Of a DNA stretch of 64,000 nt, positions 13,469 to 24,904 are shown one piece after another; the stretch's first letter is position 1; each line of letters begins with the position of its first letter. The translations under genes and the position numbers were made by a program. Below the pieces are notes generated by a model. It did not search any database, was not told the origin of the DNA, and saw nothing but the letters and a program-made list of their open reading frames with translations. The DNA lies in the NCBI GenBank assembly GCA_905250885.1, contig CAJNOQ010000086.1, positions 1-64,000 of the forward strand, in the 5' to 3' direction. Source of the DNA: Didymodactylos carnosus (Eukaryota; Rotifera; Eurotatoria; Philodinida; Philodinidae).

Positions 13469-16258
13469 TTGGAGTAAATAGAGACACTCCACTGAAATAC
13501 ACGGGCTTCTCAGAAACAAATCTCTGCCACCTCCTAGAAACGAATTTTGATATTAAATTAAACGGCGAAGTTGTTTAAAATCCTAAACTCTATCACATAT
13601 ATAAAAATTAGCTCATTATTCCAGTGGATAAACTTTCATATTGGCTTCACAGTACATGCAGTCTGGTCTCATGACTTATAATCGGGATAAAATCCCGATC
13701 AGCCTATACGATATATCTCGATTGCACTACAAATCCTGACCGAGATATTCTGCATAACCCGATCGATCTATAAAAAACAATGAATCGTTTTTTGGGATCC
13801 GTTTTATATTTAAATAAAAAACGGACAATGCATTCGAGAGAGCGTTCAAAACTGATCCAGATTCCATGGGATCTACTGTAATGCATTGCTAAGGGTACTA
13901 TAGAAAATTCGATGAAAACTCGCACATCCTGATCGAGATATAAAATATATCCTGAACGCTGTTTTTGATTTTCTCAAAAAACTTTCGTTTTGAGGAAAAA
14001 TGAAAGCTGGTAACTGGGATCCGCAAGCATCATCGGATAGAACGCGCACTTAAAACTGCTTATAAATGATTGAGGATCTCCATGTATCGAATGATGACAA
14101 CCTAAAACAGAAAGGTTTTGCCAACGTGTTGATATAGGCTGCATAAACACTTTTGTCGCTCTCTGTTGTGGAGCAAAGCTTTCAAATATAAAGTCAATTG
14201 ACGACGAAATATGGTCGTCCTTTGGCAGATTAAGTAAGAAAGAAAAATTACTTTTATAAAATTTAGTTAAGGTGCACGTAATGCAGAAATAAAGCAAATT
14301 TTTTTTGCCTAACTTATTATTCATCATTGATAAAGCTCATCGAGAATGTATTTCATAATTTTAAAAACAATTTTTTTTATGTCGAAAAATCGAAAATACT
14401 AGAAGAATGTAAAAAGTTGAAAAATCGCTTAGTTCCAATCCAATAAAGTTTGAATTTTCGTCTTATTTGCTCTTCTAGCTTTTTCAAAGTTGGTTTTTCT
14501 GATTCAGCGTTAAAAAACTGAATATAAAAGTGATGTTTTATCAATTCTGAAGTCAAAAGCCTGTCCAGTATGGACACTTCTAAAATGTGAGGAAGGGGTT
14601 TTGTAAATCTATCTAGTTTTTTGTGTTAAGCGATGGAGTTGTTATTTGCATCTCGATAGATTCGCTGAAAGTCCAGCTTTAAAAGTATGGCTCGCTTTTT
14701 TTAAACTTTTAGCCCTACGGTAGTTTTCCAACATATCGGAGTCTTGAGATCCTAGTTGAGAATAGTAACATTCTAGAATGATCATTCCACATGTGATTAC
14801 CTAAATTTGCTAACTGAGACTTTAAAATCTTACTTATTCCGATCGATGGCTGACCACATATGTTTTATAAAGGTTTTCCAATCTGTTTGGTAACATAGCT
14901 CGATCAGAATATCTCGATATCTCGAATGGGATACATATCCCGATCGAGATATGTATCCCATTCCCGATATACTCTATAAGCCAATCGGGAAAATTATCCT
15001 GTTCGCAACATGAGACCGAACTGACATGGGATATAAATTTAAATATATTTTATGGACTAAATTAAATTTAAAATTAATTATGACAACTAGAGACAGGCGA
15101 CTTTGATCAAATCTTCTATTTATGGCTTGCATCAGAATCTCTATTGAATGCAAAAACAATCATCTGAAAATTGTGACAGCTACACAAGGTAATTTCACAA
15201 GTGCGTCACATCTGGTGCAAACAATCATGCGAACTAATCAGACATTTACAACTTTAAGTAATGTATCTCATCCTTCATTTTTGTACAATGATTCAACGTC
15301 TAATGATCTTGCTAATGCATATCCATCACTTAATGCTCCATTATCGAATCTGAACGATTTTTCATCGAACTATACAGGTAAATAAAAACGAAAATACAGC
15401 GTATAACAACTGTACAGGTATGATGAACTGATTAGGCGATGCGTATAACTATCCGTATCCTACCTTACTTTTTTCTTAATAAGGTTATTCAAATGCTATT
15501 TTAAATCATTATATGACTATTGATTCATTTTCTCAGCCTTATTCATCTAACCCCATGACTTATCCTGATTGTTATCAATATAAGAAGTCAACCACATCTT
15601 TCATCCAACGCACAGCTTGCGTTAAAGAAGCCTGTCTTTATTGTTCTGGTACTCAACATCCATTCCTCTGCACATTTTGTACAATTAGACGTTGTGCCAA
15701 TGACGCAATTCATTTTAATTAATAAGCACACTCTGTAGTTGGTTTTTCATTCTTGATATTAAACTTATTTTAATTATTGTTGTATATGAAGAATACTAAC
15801 GTAAGGTGTAATATCATTGCTTTACGAGTGATTCATCACTTTATATAATATTTTATATGAGTCCTTGAAACGGGGCATATGTCGATAATGAGATGTTATC
15901 TTGTGTAGTTGTCATAATTTTCAGATGATTGTTTTTGCATTCGATACAGATTCTAATGCAAGCCATAAACAGAAGATTTTTATCAAAGTTGCCTGTTTCT
16001 AGTTATCATATTTAATTTCCCGATCGAAATTTTATCCCGATTAGGATATAAGTCATGAGACCGGACTGCATGTACTGTGAAGCCAATATGAAAGTTTATC
16101 CACTGAAATAATGAGCTAATTTTTACATATGTGATAGAGTTTAGGATTTTAAACAACTTCGTCGTTTAATTTAATATCAAAATTTACTTCTAGGAGGTGG
16201 CAGAGATTTGCTTCTGAGGATCCCGTGTATTCCAGTGGAGTGTCTCTATTTACACCAA
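13469..16258. mobile_element. Layered inverted-repeat (foldback/MITE-like) element with internal spliced ORF
   Basis: Outer arms 13469-13702 and 16022-16258 are inverted copies (core GGTCTCATGACTTATA on the left, CCACCTCCTAG shared). Inner arms 15063-15189 and 15901-16021 form a second inverted pair (core CAATCATCTGAAAATT). On the right, the two arms are contiguous. On the left, they are separated by about 1.36 kb (13703-15062) that has its own weakly inverted ends near 13705 and 14990. The simplest reading is a roughly 1.4-kb element with arms of about 360 bp enclosing 711 bp of cargo, later split by a second insertion in its left arm. No transposase was recognised. Confidence 0.8.
15122..15722 (+). 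CDS. Unidentified two-exon ORF between the arms of the inverted-repeat element
   Basis: Exon 1 (15122-15376) and exon 2 (15484-15722) are joined by a canonical intron (ACAG|gtaaat ... ttaataag|GTTATT) that keeps the frame and predicts about 165 residues. The ATG and first 20 or so residues lie in the left inner arm; the rest is unique cargo. The protein is Ser/Thr/Asn-rich and ends in a Cys-rich tail (CLYCSGTQHPFLCTFC, IRRCAND), which might bind metal. I recognise no family. It could be a captured 3' fragment of a host gene, a gene of the element, or a chance ORF. The frame-preserving intron and the CxxC spacing argue for real coding ancestry. Confidence 0.45.
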
Positions 16259-16793
16259 TCCATAAAAATCGAAAAAAGACAATTTCGAGTACAGCTGATG
16301 GTGTCCTTCCTAATCAGCGTAATGAGTTTAAATGATAATGAGCTCAAAACTATATGGTGAACGAGGAAAATCCAGGCTATTAAATGAGGTTGTTTTGAAC
16401 TAATCATCTCTTAGGCTTAATTAACAAGGAATTGTTGAAAAAGCAAAATGTGTATACTGCAAGTATATCATCTTCAAAATGTACACAGCAATGCTATTTT
16501 ACGGAAATTTCTGCGAAAAACGAAAAAATTCATAGATTGAACTAACGTGTCAGAAGACAGTCAACTAATTCCAGACAGGTTCATTCTACAAGCTATTTCT
16601 TTTGACGATTCTAATTTATTATAACAGGACTTCATATTTATCTTAGGCTTAACGAAGGACAGAAGACATTGTCAAAATCTGTGTTCGAGTTAAACAAAAA
16701 CTATAATAAGCTGACTAATCCCAGACGATTAATCAATGCTGAAAATCGAAAAATTTATTAACAGATTTTCAGATATATTATATGAAATAAAGG
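16259..16793. other. Short spacer upstream of SIRT4
   Basis: About 530 bp between the inverted-repeat element and the SIRT4 start codon. It presumably contains the SIRT4 promoter. No motif or ORF was recognised. Confidence 0.5.
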
Positions 16794-18094
16794 ATGCTTA
16801 AATTTTGTACAAAGAGACAATCTATGGGTCTATCAAAAGCACACATCTTTTTCAAATTATATTCATCTTCTTTCTCACTGCCGACTGAAAAATATGTTCC
16901 AATGTACACGGAACCATCTACTAATGATATCATACTTTTACAAGAATTTATTTCAAATTCAAAACGATTGTTCATCATTACTGGTGCTGGCATTTCTACA
17001 GAATCCGGTAATAACAATTCTAAAACTATGTATTCACTTCTATATTAAAAATATTCTTAAATGTTTTCAGGTATTCCTGACTACAGATCAGCAGGCGTAG
17101 GACTATATGCAAGAAGTACAAAGAGACCAATGATGTATCATGATTTTCTGAACAAACCAGAATATTATAGAATGTATTGGGCACGAAACTATGTCGGTCA
17201 TCCAAAATTCACATCTTTCAAACCAAATATTACTCATGAGACTTTCTATCAGTGGGAACGAAATGGTAAAGTGAGTTTACTAGCATTTACTTTTATCTGT
17301 AACGCATTAGTTGTCAGGAATGTTTAGGACGTTTTAAAGCGATCATATGAAAGACCATGAATTATGACACTTTCTAAGACATGTTAGATAAGTAGGTTTT
17401 GTGGCATTATTGTTTACTTCTGTTTTTTTTTGCTTTATTGGTCCATTGGCACGTCACCCAAAATGTTGATTCGTTATTAACAATGGCTGGTTGTAAATTG
17501 TTAAGCGAACTCCATGGTTGTAGTGCTCGTGTTGTATGTGTTGATTGTTCATTCAATCAAATGTCAAGAAGTGACATACAAACAATGATGAAAAACGAAA
17601 ATCCAACTTTCACAGTTAAATCTGATGAAGTCAATCCAGATGCTGATGTCTATTTATCACCAGAGCAATTATCAGATTTCAAAGTAAGATCAAAAGGTTG
17701 ATCACTGCTTCACATCTAGATTAAATCACTTTCGTCGTTTTAGCCTCCAAGGTGTCCAGAATGTTCTGGACGTGTTAAACCAAATGTAACGTTCTTTGGG
17801 GACAATGTTGATCGTAAACTTGTAAATTTTCTTAAAAGTCAAATTGATGACAGCGATAGTGTTTTAGTAGCTGGATCAAGTTTAGAAGTATGTAGATAAA
17901 TTCATTCAAGTCGTTTTTATCAAGTCTTCTTCTCTTCTTCAAAGGTAATGTCATCCTACCGCTTCATTATTAAAGCAAAAGAAAATAAACTACCAATTGC
18001 TATTGTTAACATTGGAAAGACACGTGGAGATCTTGATGCTACGTTAAAAATTAGTACCAAATGCGGTTCCATTCTACCACAGATCAAAGTCTAA
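16794..18094 (+). CDS. SIRT4: SIRT4-like mitochondrial NAD-dependent sirtuin, five exons
   Basis: Class II sirtuins of the SIRT4 type are NAD-dependent mitochondrial lysine deacylases and ADP-ribosyltransferases. Exons are 16794-17007, 17071-17270, about 17441-17683, 17744-17887 and 17945-18094. The N-terminus is rich in Lys, Arg, Ser and Phe, fitting a mitochondrial presequence. NAD-fold and catalytic motifs are present: ITGAGISTESGIPDYRS, VTQNVDSL, ELHGC with the catalytic His, and VAGSSLEV. Zinc cysteines are VVCVDC and PRCPEC. GLYARS, YWARNYVG and LPIAIVNIG favour SIRT4 over other sirtuins. The length of about 320 residues is usual. The exon 3 acceptor is odd: homology places the exon start at 17441, but the bases before it read ATTG instead of AG. 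The nearest in-frame AG (17395) would add 15 mostly hydrophobic residues. The gene may therefore be impaired or use an unusual splice. Confidence 0.93.
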
Positions 18095-18912
18095 AAAATG
18101 TTGACGATATCTTTTTACTTTAATTGTATGCGTCTTAATTTAAATAAATGTTTTTAGTGAAAAACTGCACCGAATAACACTAGGCCACTAGCGGTTTTTG
18201 CTTTTATTTCGAGTTTTTAATAGAATATATCTCGAAACTAAATAGTTTCTAATTACAACTAAACTATCGTAAAATTCAAGATTCGACAGTAATTAAAATT
18301 AACAACAAAAAAATTCAAATTTCTTCAACATACCGGAGATAATCCCCTTGTAACATCTAACAGCAAGTAAAAGAAAAATAATAATACAAACGGATATCTG
18401 CTATTTTTATTGTATGTAAACAAGAGAGTAAAAACACTTACTGTACACAAGAAAAAATAATATATTCACGTTTTGCGTAACCAATACTGTTGTGTAAAAA
18501 GAGAAAAACAAACTTTCAGAAGAAAAAATAATGTTTTTTTCTTGAAGAGGATAGATTATCGGAAAAACAATGCCAGAAACACCAACAGATAGTACATGCA
18601 AAAAATCATGAATTAACAAAAACAAAACAAATGTTGACTATCTGGAGTCACACGAAAAAAAAAAAACATAGAGATTCGATTTGCACACTTTTTATTCTTT
18701 ACTGAGAATATACAAATGACGTATTGTGCGAACTGTCACTTGTAGTGAGAGAATTACAACAAAACAAAACAAGATTATTATAGCAGTGTGGAAAACAGCA
18801 GCAAAATCCATAATAATTACTTTGGTAGAAAGTATATTGTTTAATGTACAGACAGCTAACATAACAGGGTTTTCTTCCTGCTTTAGTGTATTGTATAACC
18901 CTTACTGTATAT
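18095..18912. other. Convergent spacer between SIRT4 and NCAPH
   Basis: AT-rich sequence holding the 3' ends of two convergent genes. An AATAAA-like signal follows the SIRT4 stop at about 18143. No other feature was recognised. Confidence 0.5.
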
Positions 18913-21409
18913 TTATCTGTAGGTGGGCGTGTTTGATTTTTGTGGTGAAATTTCAATATCGTCACATTGTTTATTTGATGTTAAATTCCATTTGTTCAAA
19001 ACTGCATTATTTAGTAAAGCACTAAAATAGATACCAATCGATCTGCTTGAGGGAACTACTGAATTAATGGTTGTAGTAGTGGTAGAAGAAGGTAATTGTG
19101 TTGTTAGATTTTCATAGACCTCCGAAAACGTGGAAGCGTTGTTATCCGATGATCGATCATTGATTTTATTTGTTATTATTCTGTGCATTAATTTTTGTAG
19201 ATTTCTAACATCAATCGACTGTTTTTTTTGTACAGGTATCATTGGTACGAGAAAATCAAATTTTTCTCCTGCAGCAGTCGTTGCCTTTGCTGTTACGGAT
19301 GTTGCAGATTGTGTATGTTGTGGTGAAATAGAATCGTTATCATAGTTTAGCATCGGCGTACAACTAATATTATCATGGAGTATGAGAGATGAATCTTGAA
19401 GAAGAGATGTTTGTACACAATCTGTCGTCGTCATCTTTGTAAAACTATTGGGTGATAGAAGTGCGGACGACATGGACGATTGTGATTTTTCGTTAATATC
19501 TGTTATAACTAACGAGGATGCTGTTGATATGTCTAATTGATCATTATCTGAACCACACGGAAAATCCAATTCAACTGACAATCGTCTGTTTATTAATGTT
19601 GATTGTTGTTTTGTTTTTCTAATCATTTTTTTTTTTTGATTTAAGAATGGAAATTCGATACTTAATTTACGTTTTAATATGCCCGCTTTTGGCGTTTGAG
19701 GTCTGTCAGTGTGATGATTACTGTTATCATCGCTATTTAGTGTTGCGGTCCAATCCGATGTGACAGACGGGGATTTTGATGCAAATTCGTCTAATCGTAT
19801 TTTATCGAAATAAGAGTATTCGCTTGGTTTATCTGACAATAACTGGCTGATATTGGTTAAAATACAGCTACTAGAGACACTTGCACTACGAAAACGGTCA
19901 TGAGAAACAATAGACGGTGTAGAGGGTGGAGGTGTACTGGAACATGCGGGCGATGGATAAGACAAACTTCCATTTGGACTAAAGTCAATCGATAATGATG
20001 TATTTTCTTCTGGACATGTTTCAACGAGTAATGGTGTTATTATACTATCATTCGCCGTCATTGTCGCCTGAGTGGCTAGTTCGGACGATAACTGAGTATC
20101 AACTAAAAAATCAATAATAACCACAGATAATCATTTTTCAAGTGTCTTTAAATTCTAGCTTACCCAGCAACGGTGTTCGAACACCGATGTCCAACTCAAA
20201 GTTCAGTTCATCCATGCCAGTAACAATGTGTAATTTTTCAGACAATGTTATGGGCGATATTCGTCCATAATTGTTATCATCGATACAACTAGCGGTTGTC
20301 ACAGACTGTGATATTGGTGTCAAGTCCATATTCAGAATCTCATCAGTTACTTCCTAAAAGACAAAATTTATTACGTTGTAGCCTAACCTATACTTTTTTA
20401 TTACAATAGAAGATCGTTCAGCTTCTTAATGATCTTAGCTAGCCTCAATAGACTTTTCGTCTTTGTTTGGTGCTGTGCAGAATATGGAATCGCAGAACGA
20501 ATAACTAAAGGATGTACCTTGTTGTTGCTGATATTCGTAGTAGATGTTGCTTTTTTGTGTGTTGATGAATGTAATTTTTCGTACAATTCACTTAATAATA
20601 TATTATCATTATTCATCGCTGATAAAAAAAATGTATTCATCACGGGCATCATGTCAACCGACGCTTGTTTTCTTAACAATTTTCTTCTATCATTAACAAT
20701 TGTCTTTTTCCTAGCTAGAATACGACTTTTCTTCGTTTTTTGTCTTATACATTCACCATCCTCATTATCTAGATCTTCATCATAATTATCACTATCAAAA
20801 TTGCTACGTTTCTCAGACGTCCGAATATCTTCTTGATGTTGTAAATCATTTGATTTCAATAATGTTTGAGCTTTGATTGTTTCATAATGTAATGAATCAA
20901 TTCTAGCAGCGTAAATTTTAGCTACAAATGAAGACAAAAGTATTAAGATAATCTATTTACATTGATCAAACAGAGAGCAGTACGCTAATCTTCGGTTAAG
21001 CATTGCTAGATGAAGAATATTAGTTCAGCTATGTTATATATTCTACACACGTAGAAGAAAATGGGTGACGATTCAGTATACTCAACAATCGTTCGTAGAT
21101 TTGAGAAAGCGTAATCTCGAATAAACTCTTACCTGAAGCGTCTAACGTGGTCCCCACGGATTGAAACGCTGTTATTATATCATCATCATTATCAATATTG
21201 GAGATTTTTCCTTTTCGTTCCAAGATGGCTGGTAAATATTCTAATAATTTTAGGTTGAATGCATTTTTTGAGCATATTTTATTTTGACGATACATTTGTA
21301 ACGTACATTCATGAATATTATATAATTCATCATCATTCAAACGCTTCGGAGAATGTTCGATAGCTACTTCCTCAAGATCGATTCCTTCATCATCAATATC
21401 CGCATACAT
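18913..21409 (-). CDS. NCAPH: Condensin complex subunit 2 (CAP-H/Barren kleisin), four exons
   Basis: NCAPH is the kleisin of condensin I; it closes the SMC2-SMC4 ring and binds the HEAT subunits for mitotic chromosome compaction. Exon 1 is 21409-21133, starting at ATG with an acidic leader and containing KNAFNLKLLEYLPAIL and GTTLDAS. Exon 2 begins at 20921 and continues directly with KIYAARIDSLHYET, the conserved kleisin N-terminal helix region; it runs to about 20405. Exon 3 is about 20354-20163 and exon 4 about 20103-18913. Exon 4 carries EYSYFDKIRLDEFA, and near its end IDVRNLQKLMHRI, TFSEVYENL and GIYFSALLNNAVLNKWNL, the C-terminal winged helix that contacts the SMC head. The total is about 740 residues, as in other animals. 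The middle is acidic and Ser-rich. The exon 2/3 junction was not resolved: the likely donor and acceptor phases do not agree by eye. Divergent from EB1 across 3.5 kb. Confidence 0.92.
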
Positions 21410-22186
21410 ATTTGTTCAAATTGATTTTGCCACTTGTACTACACTACTGTAAGCTTCTAAATTGCATAAAGTTAAAACAATAAAAAAAATTTACAAGCAA
21501 AAACTTAAAACATAAATACCTTAAATGAGTGTAGCGAGTAGTGAGACCACAGCTTACCATTAACGAATTTAGTCTGAGATTTCTAACGAGTTTCTTCTCA
21601 ACGAGCGGTGTTACATTTGCATATATGTATAAAAACAGACGAGGGAGCGCTAGACATCATAGCTATGGTTCATCTTGATGACATTGTCTCACTCATCAGG
21701 CAACATTGTTAGCGGTGCAATGTAGTTCCAGATATTAGCCCATAAAAAGTATATGAAAAGCTGGCAATTTGAATGTGCACTTGAGGTCTCTTGACGTTAA
21801 TTATCTACTCGTTACTTTCAGAGATAATACTCTCGTAATCTGGAAAGACTAGCTAAGCTGTTTAAGGTTAAAATAAGATAATACTGTAGTTATTCACAAA
21901 GGTAAATCGTTATAAGATATGACTACTAGATAAGCTCTAGAATGAATTTCTAGACGAGGATATATGTGTGAAAGGCCAACTCGGAGAGCATAAATTTTGA
22001 TCGATGTTTGAAAGACAGTCCTTTTATGCGAACGTTACTCAGTTATTAGACGGTGCTACTTTGCATTTCATGTTAATAATTTTGTTAGAAAATTGAAATG
22101 GCAATTTCTTATAGATGATAATCTGTCGTTTTTGAGTCGTCAATTTGGTCGCCAACCAAATTATTGTTTCCGAACCATGCTCTTGA

Positions 22187-22195
22187 TTTTTTTTT

Positions 22196-22227
<32 letters not shown>

Positions 22228-22230
22228 TTC
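22187..22230. repeat. (TTTC)n microsatellite
   Basis: A T-run followed by about eight TTTC units. It abuts a short inverted-repeat element thirteen bases downstream. The ORF that spans it is purely repeat-driven. Confidence 0.9.
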
Positions 22231-22242
22231 TATATTCCACTA

Positions 22243-22325
22243 GGTAACAGTCATCTACGCGATTCGCTGAGTCCCTTGACTTAAGCTGCGTAAGGCTACA
22301 CTCACGCGTAGATCAATCTGTTACC
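22243..22325. mobile_element. Short terminal-inverted-repeat hairpin (about 83 bp)
   Basis: GGTAACAGTCATCTACGCG at 22243-22261 is mirrored by CGCGTAGATCAATCTGTTACC at 22305-22325, with one 2-base difference and about 43 bp between. It is GC-richer than its surroundings. It may be a very small MITE or the fused ends of a deleted element. Confidence 0.65.
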
Positions 22326-22982
22326 CAACGTTCTTTTTTCACAAGTACAAGTAAGCGCTTCAGTCACAAAAAAATTGTTGACGTTCACTTAATATACTAC
22401 AAGAATACTAAGTTTAGGCTAAATTTTCTAAAGTACTTCGGAATTCTTAGGGCTACTGCTCATTAGATACTTAATGGTTAACTGCCTGTTAAGGCGTAGT
22501 TTTTTCGTGATTAGTGGTCCGTAGCAGTTTTCAGTTATATTATTGGAGATAATTTTTTGGCTTACAGTACTTTCATACTGCATCATGGTGCTCTCTATTC
22601 CATTTAGTTTTTCTGGTTTATTCTTGTAAACTAAACGTGGCCAGTATGATGCCTGACGCTCTCTTAGTTGTCATATTATCTACAGATCTTCGAAATATTT
22701 AAAGTAGAATTATCATTTACTTATTCGCTCTTCCGATTGGCTCATCCAGAGAGTACCTGTGAGCCATTTTTCCATGTTTTGCGTACACACACAGACTTTT
22801 GATATGACTATAAAAGTCAAGTGAATTGATCCATTTTTTACGTGCTTCATTTATTTTGCGCTTTTTTGTTTTATACCGCTTCCGTCAATATTCTTTTTTG
22901 CAATTATTTTTCTAAGTATTGAAATATCTCGCTTTTTTACTTTGGGTACAATGGTAAATTCCATTCACCCAGTTTCTAACAT

Positions 22983-23892
22983 GCGATGCGAAAGTCTTTG
23001 CAATTATTTCTGCACGTTCCTGATAAGTTGGCGATTTAATTATTTTTCCGTTGGAAAGAGAAAAGTCTGAACTTCAAAGAACATAGATAGAAAATAGAAT
23101 TGAGAACATAGAATTTGTAATTGAGTTTGATTGAGAAAAAAGATAAATATAAAACGTCTCCGAAAAAGTTCTTGCAACGCATTTTTTTGCTTTAATTTTC
23201 TACTGCAACCTGAGAAGAAAAACTTTGAAAACTAAATAGATGGAAATGTCGCCTGTGCAAAGCTGTATCGATCTGTCTAGTGCCGAAAATTTCTCATTAA
23301 CTCGTTAATAGTAAAAAAAAACTTATCATAAAACACAGTTTTGGTAGAAACTCTACTTTTTATAAGAAAGGCACGACATTGAGGAAAATTGTTATTGAGG
23401 GCTCAAGATATGTCAGTAAAAATTAAAACTAATATGAGTTTATAGAGAATTGAATGCTATTTCAGAAAATGTGTTTTAGCAAAAGGACAAACTTCATTTA
23501 GTATATGAAAATTATTGATCAAGTCTAATCAACTCTTTTTTTGAAATAAATGAAAAACTTACGAATTTCTAATTGAAAAGTAGATCGAAAGATAATTTAT
23601 CACACCCACTCGAAAGAACGATAAAAACACTTCTAGTTTCTATAATTACATAATTTCAAACTTAGTCTTTTATAGTAGAAAGATACTTTTGTTGAGAGAG
23701 ATAAATTTGAATAGGAAATTATAAGAGCTTTCTGGGTGACCTATTTAAATTTTTTTTCATTGAAACTCTACAGAAAAATTTGTTTTTTATGTTTTGTAAA
23801 GTTCAGACTTTGCTCTATCCAACGGAAAAATAATTAAATCGTCAACTCATCAGGAACATGCAGAAATAATACTCGATACTTTTGCATGGTAT
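22983..23892. mobile_element. About 0.9-kb inverted-repeat element
   Basis: Arms of roughly 100 bp at 22983-23090 and 23790-23892 are inverted copies with about 10-15% mismatch; the core GATTTAATTATTTTTCCGTT is shared exactly. The interior of about 700 bp is AT-rich with no transposase frame. It fits a non-autonomous DNA transposon, and its divergence suggests it is older than the element in the UBR3 intron. Confidence 0.75.
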
Positions 23893-24904
23893 ATTAAAAG
23901 CCTAATTGAACGGTTTTTTGAGTTTTTTATTAGGAACTTACGAAAAGTTATCCTGAAATTGAACAGTTGTGATCGTTTAGGTAAATAGAGCAAATCTTTT
24001 TTACTTTATGAGCAAAGTAGCTTAACAAAGATTACTTTACCACGAAAAGTAGTTATATCTCACAAATATACTTTAGTTAATTTTGATGGTATAAATTTTC
24101 GATTATTGTCAGTGGTAAAATCTGCCTATTAGAAGTGTACTTTCCGATACTCATTGAAAATTTTATAGTCTAATTGAACTTGATTTCTAATTCATTGAGG
24201 TTCAAGTGATAATTTTTTCTCTAGTTAATAATAAAGAACAGAAAATGAAAAAATCTCTTCATCCTTTTTGAGTATTCTGTTTGTATGCGTGTAGTACAAA
24301 TCGAACGCTTTGTTCTGTCCGTTATATGATACATTTATCTGTATATATAAATGAACCTATTCAATTGTTCTCTACCTATACGGGTAAAAAAAAAAAAAAA
24401 AGTTTTCTTTGTCTTGATTATGGGGATATACACATATAGGCCAGCGGACTACATCACATCTTTTGAAATAGGTTGTTGTAATATATTTCTTTTTTTTTTT
24501 ATGATAAACGACCATTTCTTAAAGGTATTTATATAGATGTCTGTGCATTTTGTTTAATAAAAAACAATCTGTCATATTCTTGAACATTCCTTCGTCATTT
24601 TTTGACACGAAATATTGAAAAATACCTGTATACATCTTTCATCTAGTTGTTCAATAAGAAAAAAGATCTGTTATATGTTCAGTAGAAGGTGTGACTTTGT
24701 CAATACTTGAGATTCATTATAGAATGCAGAATGATCTTTTCTTCTCTGTGTAATTGTACACTATGGTGTATTATTTTTACAATTTTATGGCACGATAAAA
24801 TTAATACTTTGAATAAAATAGAATTCTAATTCCAAAAATTTATGTTTATACTATGGTCATAATACTCTACGTTCAAATATAAGATCTGTTTCTCATTTTT
24901 TAAG

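Larger units (their letters stand above)
21410..24904. other. Long spacer between divergent NCAPH and EB1
   Basis: No gene was recognised in this AT-rich stretch. It contains a TTTC microsatellite (about 22187-22230), a short hairpin element (22243-22325) and an inverted-repeat element (22983-23892). Promoters of both NCAPH and EB1 should lie at its two ends. A poly-A run lies at about 24387. Confidence 0.55.

Noticed and set aside
15122-15722. Transposase or zinc-finger transcription factor call for the cargo ORF
   Set aside because: The Cys spacing in the tail does not match a known finger class and no DDE-type motifs are present, so it is left unidentified.
16894-17100. Plus-strand frame overlapping SIRT4 exon 1 in another frame
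   Set aside because: It is a shadow frame; the SIRT4 frame carries the conserved GAGIS motif and proper splice sites.
22093-22284. 63-codon frame with a Phe/Leu/Ser run
   Set aside because: Most of it is translation of the TTTC microsatellite.
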